Both the position numbers and the translations under genes were made by a program. A stretch of DNA of 64,000 bases from Oscillospiraceae bacterium (GTDB lineage Bacteria; Bacillota; Clostridia; Oscillospirales; JAKOTC01), in the NCBI GenBank assembly GCA_035353335.1, contig DAOPZJ010000002.1, positions 1 through 64,000 of the forward strand. The letters run 5' to 3'. Positions 61,786 through 64,000 of this stretch are shown here, one piece after another (position 1 is the stretch's first letter; every line of letters begins with the position of its first letter). The notes under the pieces are model-generated. The model saw only the letters and a list, made by a program, of their open reading frames with translations. It was not told the DNA's origin and ran no database searches.

Positions 61786-62871
61786 TTAATATGTTCCGAG
61801 TTCAATTCCCTTTTTTATAAAATATTTATAGTTCTCCATATCGACGGTTTTCGGTACCGAATGGTCGGTGTGCAGCACATAGCCGTATTTGCCCTTGACA
61901 ATCGGGATTTTCTTTTCAAGTTCCGCGTCAATCTGGGCGCGGTCGTTAGAGCAGAGTGCCCGGGCGTCGATGCCGCCCATCAATGCGATCTTGTCGCCGT
62001 AGTTTTGATAAATGCGCAGTAAATCCATACCGGCTTTGACTTCCATCGCCTGCAATAAATTCATCCCCGCTTTAATCATACCCGGAATCAGCGGTTCGAC
62101 AAATCCGCAGGAATGCACCATCACCGGCAGTCCGATGGAGTGCGCATAGTCAAACGTATACACATGAGACGGATAAATGAATTGATCGTACATCGCCGGA
62201 GACATAAACGGCGCACCCTTGTAGCCCATATCTTCGTAATACCAGATGCCGTCGGGTTTTCCCTCGCGTTCAAAAAGCATTTTTTGCAGTTCCACCGTCA
62301 GCCACGCAAAGGTCTTGCTCATATCCATAATCCATTCGGGGTCGTAGATCATCGCGGCAAGCATCTCTTCGTGCCCCGCGACCGGGTGCATGCACTCAAA
62401 GACGTTGACGCCCGACCATACCAAAAACTTATTGTGTTCCGCGGCATATTGCTTATCCTTATGGTAGGCTTCAAAGTTAATGCGCTTTTCAAACAGCGAC
62501 CGGTCAAGCAGAAGCGGTTTAATCTTTTCCTCCCATTTTTCCCGGCTGTCGATTTCGTAGCGCACATGCTCCGGGGTGGAGTCGTGTTTTTTATGGCGGC
62601 GCAGCACGGCCCAGTTGCCGTCGAGCTTGGTTACGGTATCCTCGTCTTCTTTTACAACGACCGGTTCAAAATCGACACGGGCGACCATTTTAAACGGCCA
62701 GCATTCCAACAAATCGAAGTTGAATTCCTTGTTCATATCAGACCCGCAGCCCTGATTTTCCATCCATTCTTTTTGAGTGTCGCCCCAAAAATGCTCAAAA
62801 AGCCCGATCCGATCCACCGGCTGGTGATTTAAAATACGTGAAATGCGTTCTTTCCCTGTCAGTTCCGTCAT
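61786..62871 (-). CDS. Uroporphyrinogen decarboxylase-fold protein
   Basis: A 361-residue protein of the UroD superfamily. The N-terminus ELTGKERISRILNHQPVDRI and the later GLPVMVHSCGFVEPLIPGMI and ALMGGIDARAL are typical of the subgroup linked to corrinoid methyltransferases rather than heme synthesis. The heme UroD residues are not obvious. It may transfer methyl groups. Start at ATG 62871 (AAAGGATGG eight bases upstream). No corrinoid protein gene is nearby. Confidence 0.8.
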   Translation of the reverse strand: MTELTGKERISRILNHQPVDRIGLFEHFWGDTQKEWMENQGCGSDMNKEFNFDLLECWPFKMVARVDFEPVVVKEDEDTVTKLDGNWAVLRRHKKHDSTPEHVRYEIDSREKWEEKIKPLLLDRSLFEKRINFEAYHKDKQYAAEHNKFLVWSGVNVFECMHPVAGHEEMLAAMIYDPEWIMDMSKTFAWLTVELQKMLFEREGKPDGIWYYEDMGYKGAPFMSPAMYDQFIYPSHVYTFDYAHSIGLPVMVHSCGFVEPLIPGMIKAGMNLLQAMEVKAGMDLLRIYQNYGDKIALMGGIDARALCSNDRAQIDAELEKKIPIVKGKYGYVLHTDHSVPKTVDMENYKYFIKKGIELGTY

Positions 62872-63106
62872 TACAATTCCATCCTTTCGCAAAGGCGATA
62901 AATGTTATTAGATTTCGGTCGCAAATATTTTTAAACCCGATCTTTTACATGATACCATCTGTATATACCTCTGTCAAATGTATTATGGTAAAAAATAAAA
63001 GCGTTTTGCACAAGCAGAGCGCTTTACCTTAACATTGCTTTTTCCTGTTTATTAAAATCTTCTCGCCGCAGCGGTACCTTACCTCTTCACTCTTCACTAT
63101 TACTTC
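62872..63106. other. Intergenic region
   Basis: Contains a weak AAAGCG/CGCTTT pairing (about 62998-63028) and, at about 63084-63106, a CTTCACTCTTCACT-type word run. I find no gene or firm promoter. Confidence 0.4.
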
Positions 63107-64000
63107 TTACTTCAAAATAACCCCTCCGCCGATGACCAGTTCGCCCTCATATACCACCGCGCTCTGCCCCGGCGCAACGGCTCTGGCGGGCTGCTCGAAT
63201 AATACCCTGTCCCCTTCAATCTTCGCTCCGACCGCTCTCGCCGCCGAACGGATCTTTACACCATATACTTTTTCGCCTTCCGGAATTCTGTGCCAAATGC
63301 AATCCGATAAAACAGCGGTATCCGAATATTCATCCCCGCCCCACGCCAAAAAGACCCGGCGGGTTTCGTGTTCGATTCTTTTCACAAACACCGGTTTTCC
63401 GAACGCGCCGACGCCCTTGCGCTGGCCGATCGTAAAATTGTAAATCCCCTCGTGCCTGCCGCATACATGGCCGTCCGGTGAGACCAAATCTCCCGGTAAT
63501 ATCCCGAGCTTTTCACGCAAAAATGCGGCGTAATCGGCATCGGGCAGAAAACAATTCTCGCTGCTGTCGGGCGCGTCGTGGCAGTCCAGCCCGTTCTCTT
63601 TGGCGATTTTCCGCACTTCGCCCTTATCATGAACGTCTCCGAGCGGCATCAACAGGCGGTTTACGGCATCGTCTTCAAGCCGGTAAAGCATATAGCTCTG
63701 GTCACGTTTCTCGCAGACGGCTTTTCGAATCAATCCGTCTTGGGTTCGTGCGTAATGTCCGGTTGCGATGTATTGATATCCGTTTTGATCGGCACATGCG
63801 AGCAGCTGCCTGAATTTGATTGCCGGGTTGCAGCGCACGCAGGGATTCGGCGTACGCCCCTCTGCATATTCATTGATAAAATACGATATGATGGTCTCTC
63901 CGAATTCTTTTCGCGCGTCAACGGTGTATAACGGAATTCCGAGTTGTTTCGCGGCTTTTTCGGCTTTCTCAATGCCATTTTCGTGCTGTTTCGACATGAT
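63107..64000 (-). CDS. mnmA: tRNA-specific 2-thiouridylase, partial
   Basis: The 3' part (about 298 residues) of MnmA, which thiolates U34 of tRNAs for Lys, Glu and Gln. NPCVRCN holds the catalytic Cys, IATGHYAR and SYMLYRL follow, DSSENCF holds the second Cys, and FTIGQRKGVG is the RNA-binding signature. The N-terminal SGGVDSS ATP motif lies outside the window. The frame reaches the right edge without a stop, so the gene is cut by the window and not truncated. Confidence 0.93.
   Translation of the reverse strand: MMSKQHENGIEKAEKAAKQLGIPLYTVDARKEFGETIISYFINEYAEGRTPNPCVRCNPAIKFRQLLACADQNGYQYIATGHYARTQDGLIRKAVCEKRDQSYMLYRLEDDAVNRLLMPLGDVHDKGEVRKIAKENGLDCHDAPDSSENCFLPDADYAAFLREKLGILPGDLVSPDGHVCGRHEGIYNFTIGQRKGVGAFGKPVFVKRIEHETRRVFLAWGGDEYSDTAVLSDCIWHRIPEGEKVYGVKIRSAARAVGAKIEGDRVLFEQPARAVAPGQSAVVYEGELVIGGGVILK

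Noticed and set aside
1..64000. CRISPR arrays, rRNA genes, prophage or insertion sequences.
   Set aside because: I found no regularly spaced repeats, rRNA sequence, transposase or phage structural genes in the window.

Overview
This looks like a chromosomal segment from an uncultured, spore-forming member of the Clostridia, most likely Oscillospirales (Ruminococcaceae-like). The evidence is a GerA/GerC/GerB germination operon, a Spo0A-C-like small protein, an HprK-WhiA-DnaE cluster, MurT/GatD-type genes, sigma-A promoters with 16-19 base spacers, G-rich Shine-Dalgarno sites with several TTG starts, and many U-tailed hairpin terminators. I saw no rRNA, prophage, insertion sequence or CRISPR array. 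The taxonomy is inferred from gene content only.

Region 1-9000: two tRNAs (Glu, Met) on the minus strand, two paralogous AMP-forming acyl-CoA synthetases around a cytoplasmic beta-helix protein and an XRE membrane regulator, then a secreted LysM-CAP protein and two small proteins. Region 9000-15100: an ECF-type sigma factor with a very short anti-sigma-like partner and two near-identical promoter-like blocks, an XRE/ADP-ribosylglycohydrolase fusion, a run of five unrelated hairpins, a TRM11-like methyltransferase/DUF3795 pair and an XRE regulator whose best start codon is ACG. Region 15200-20000: exoA, thiN, a junction where the 3' end of an AraC regulator meets the 3' third of tyrS, DUF2284 and a nitrilase-family hydrolase. 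Region 19860-26800: the germination operon, then a PlsC-like acyltransferase overlapping a GPH-family symporter. Region 26900-32400: DUF3788, tRNA-Leu, a GNAT acetyltransferase, a secreted SH3-NlpC/P60 enzyme, a BtrH-like protein, fructose-bisphosphate aldolase and a Spo0A-C-like protein.

Region 32600-41800 holds hprK-glk-murB-whiA-dnaE on the minus strand, without the rapZ and yvcK genes that often lie beside whiA. Two conserved-looking small genes of unknown role diverge from a phosphodiesterase. Region 41900-50600 holds Rrf2, rpoD, dnaG, dgt, a GNAT enzyme, rmuC, a phosphoesterase and metY. Region 50700-59600 is on the plus strand: a D,D-carboxypeptidase, prs, pth-mfd and murT followed by a GatD-like protein that has lost the catalytic Cys and His. 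The window ends with an ABC exporter, a UroD-family protein and a partial mnmA.

The most notable points are the GatD-like protein without a glutaminase triad next to an intact-looking MurT, the AraC/tyrS deletion-type junction, the ACG start, the five-hairpin run upstream of the XRE-ARH fusion, and the paired ECF promoter blocks. Several AT-rich word families and palindromes also recur between genes.
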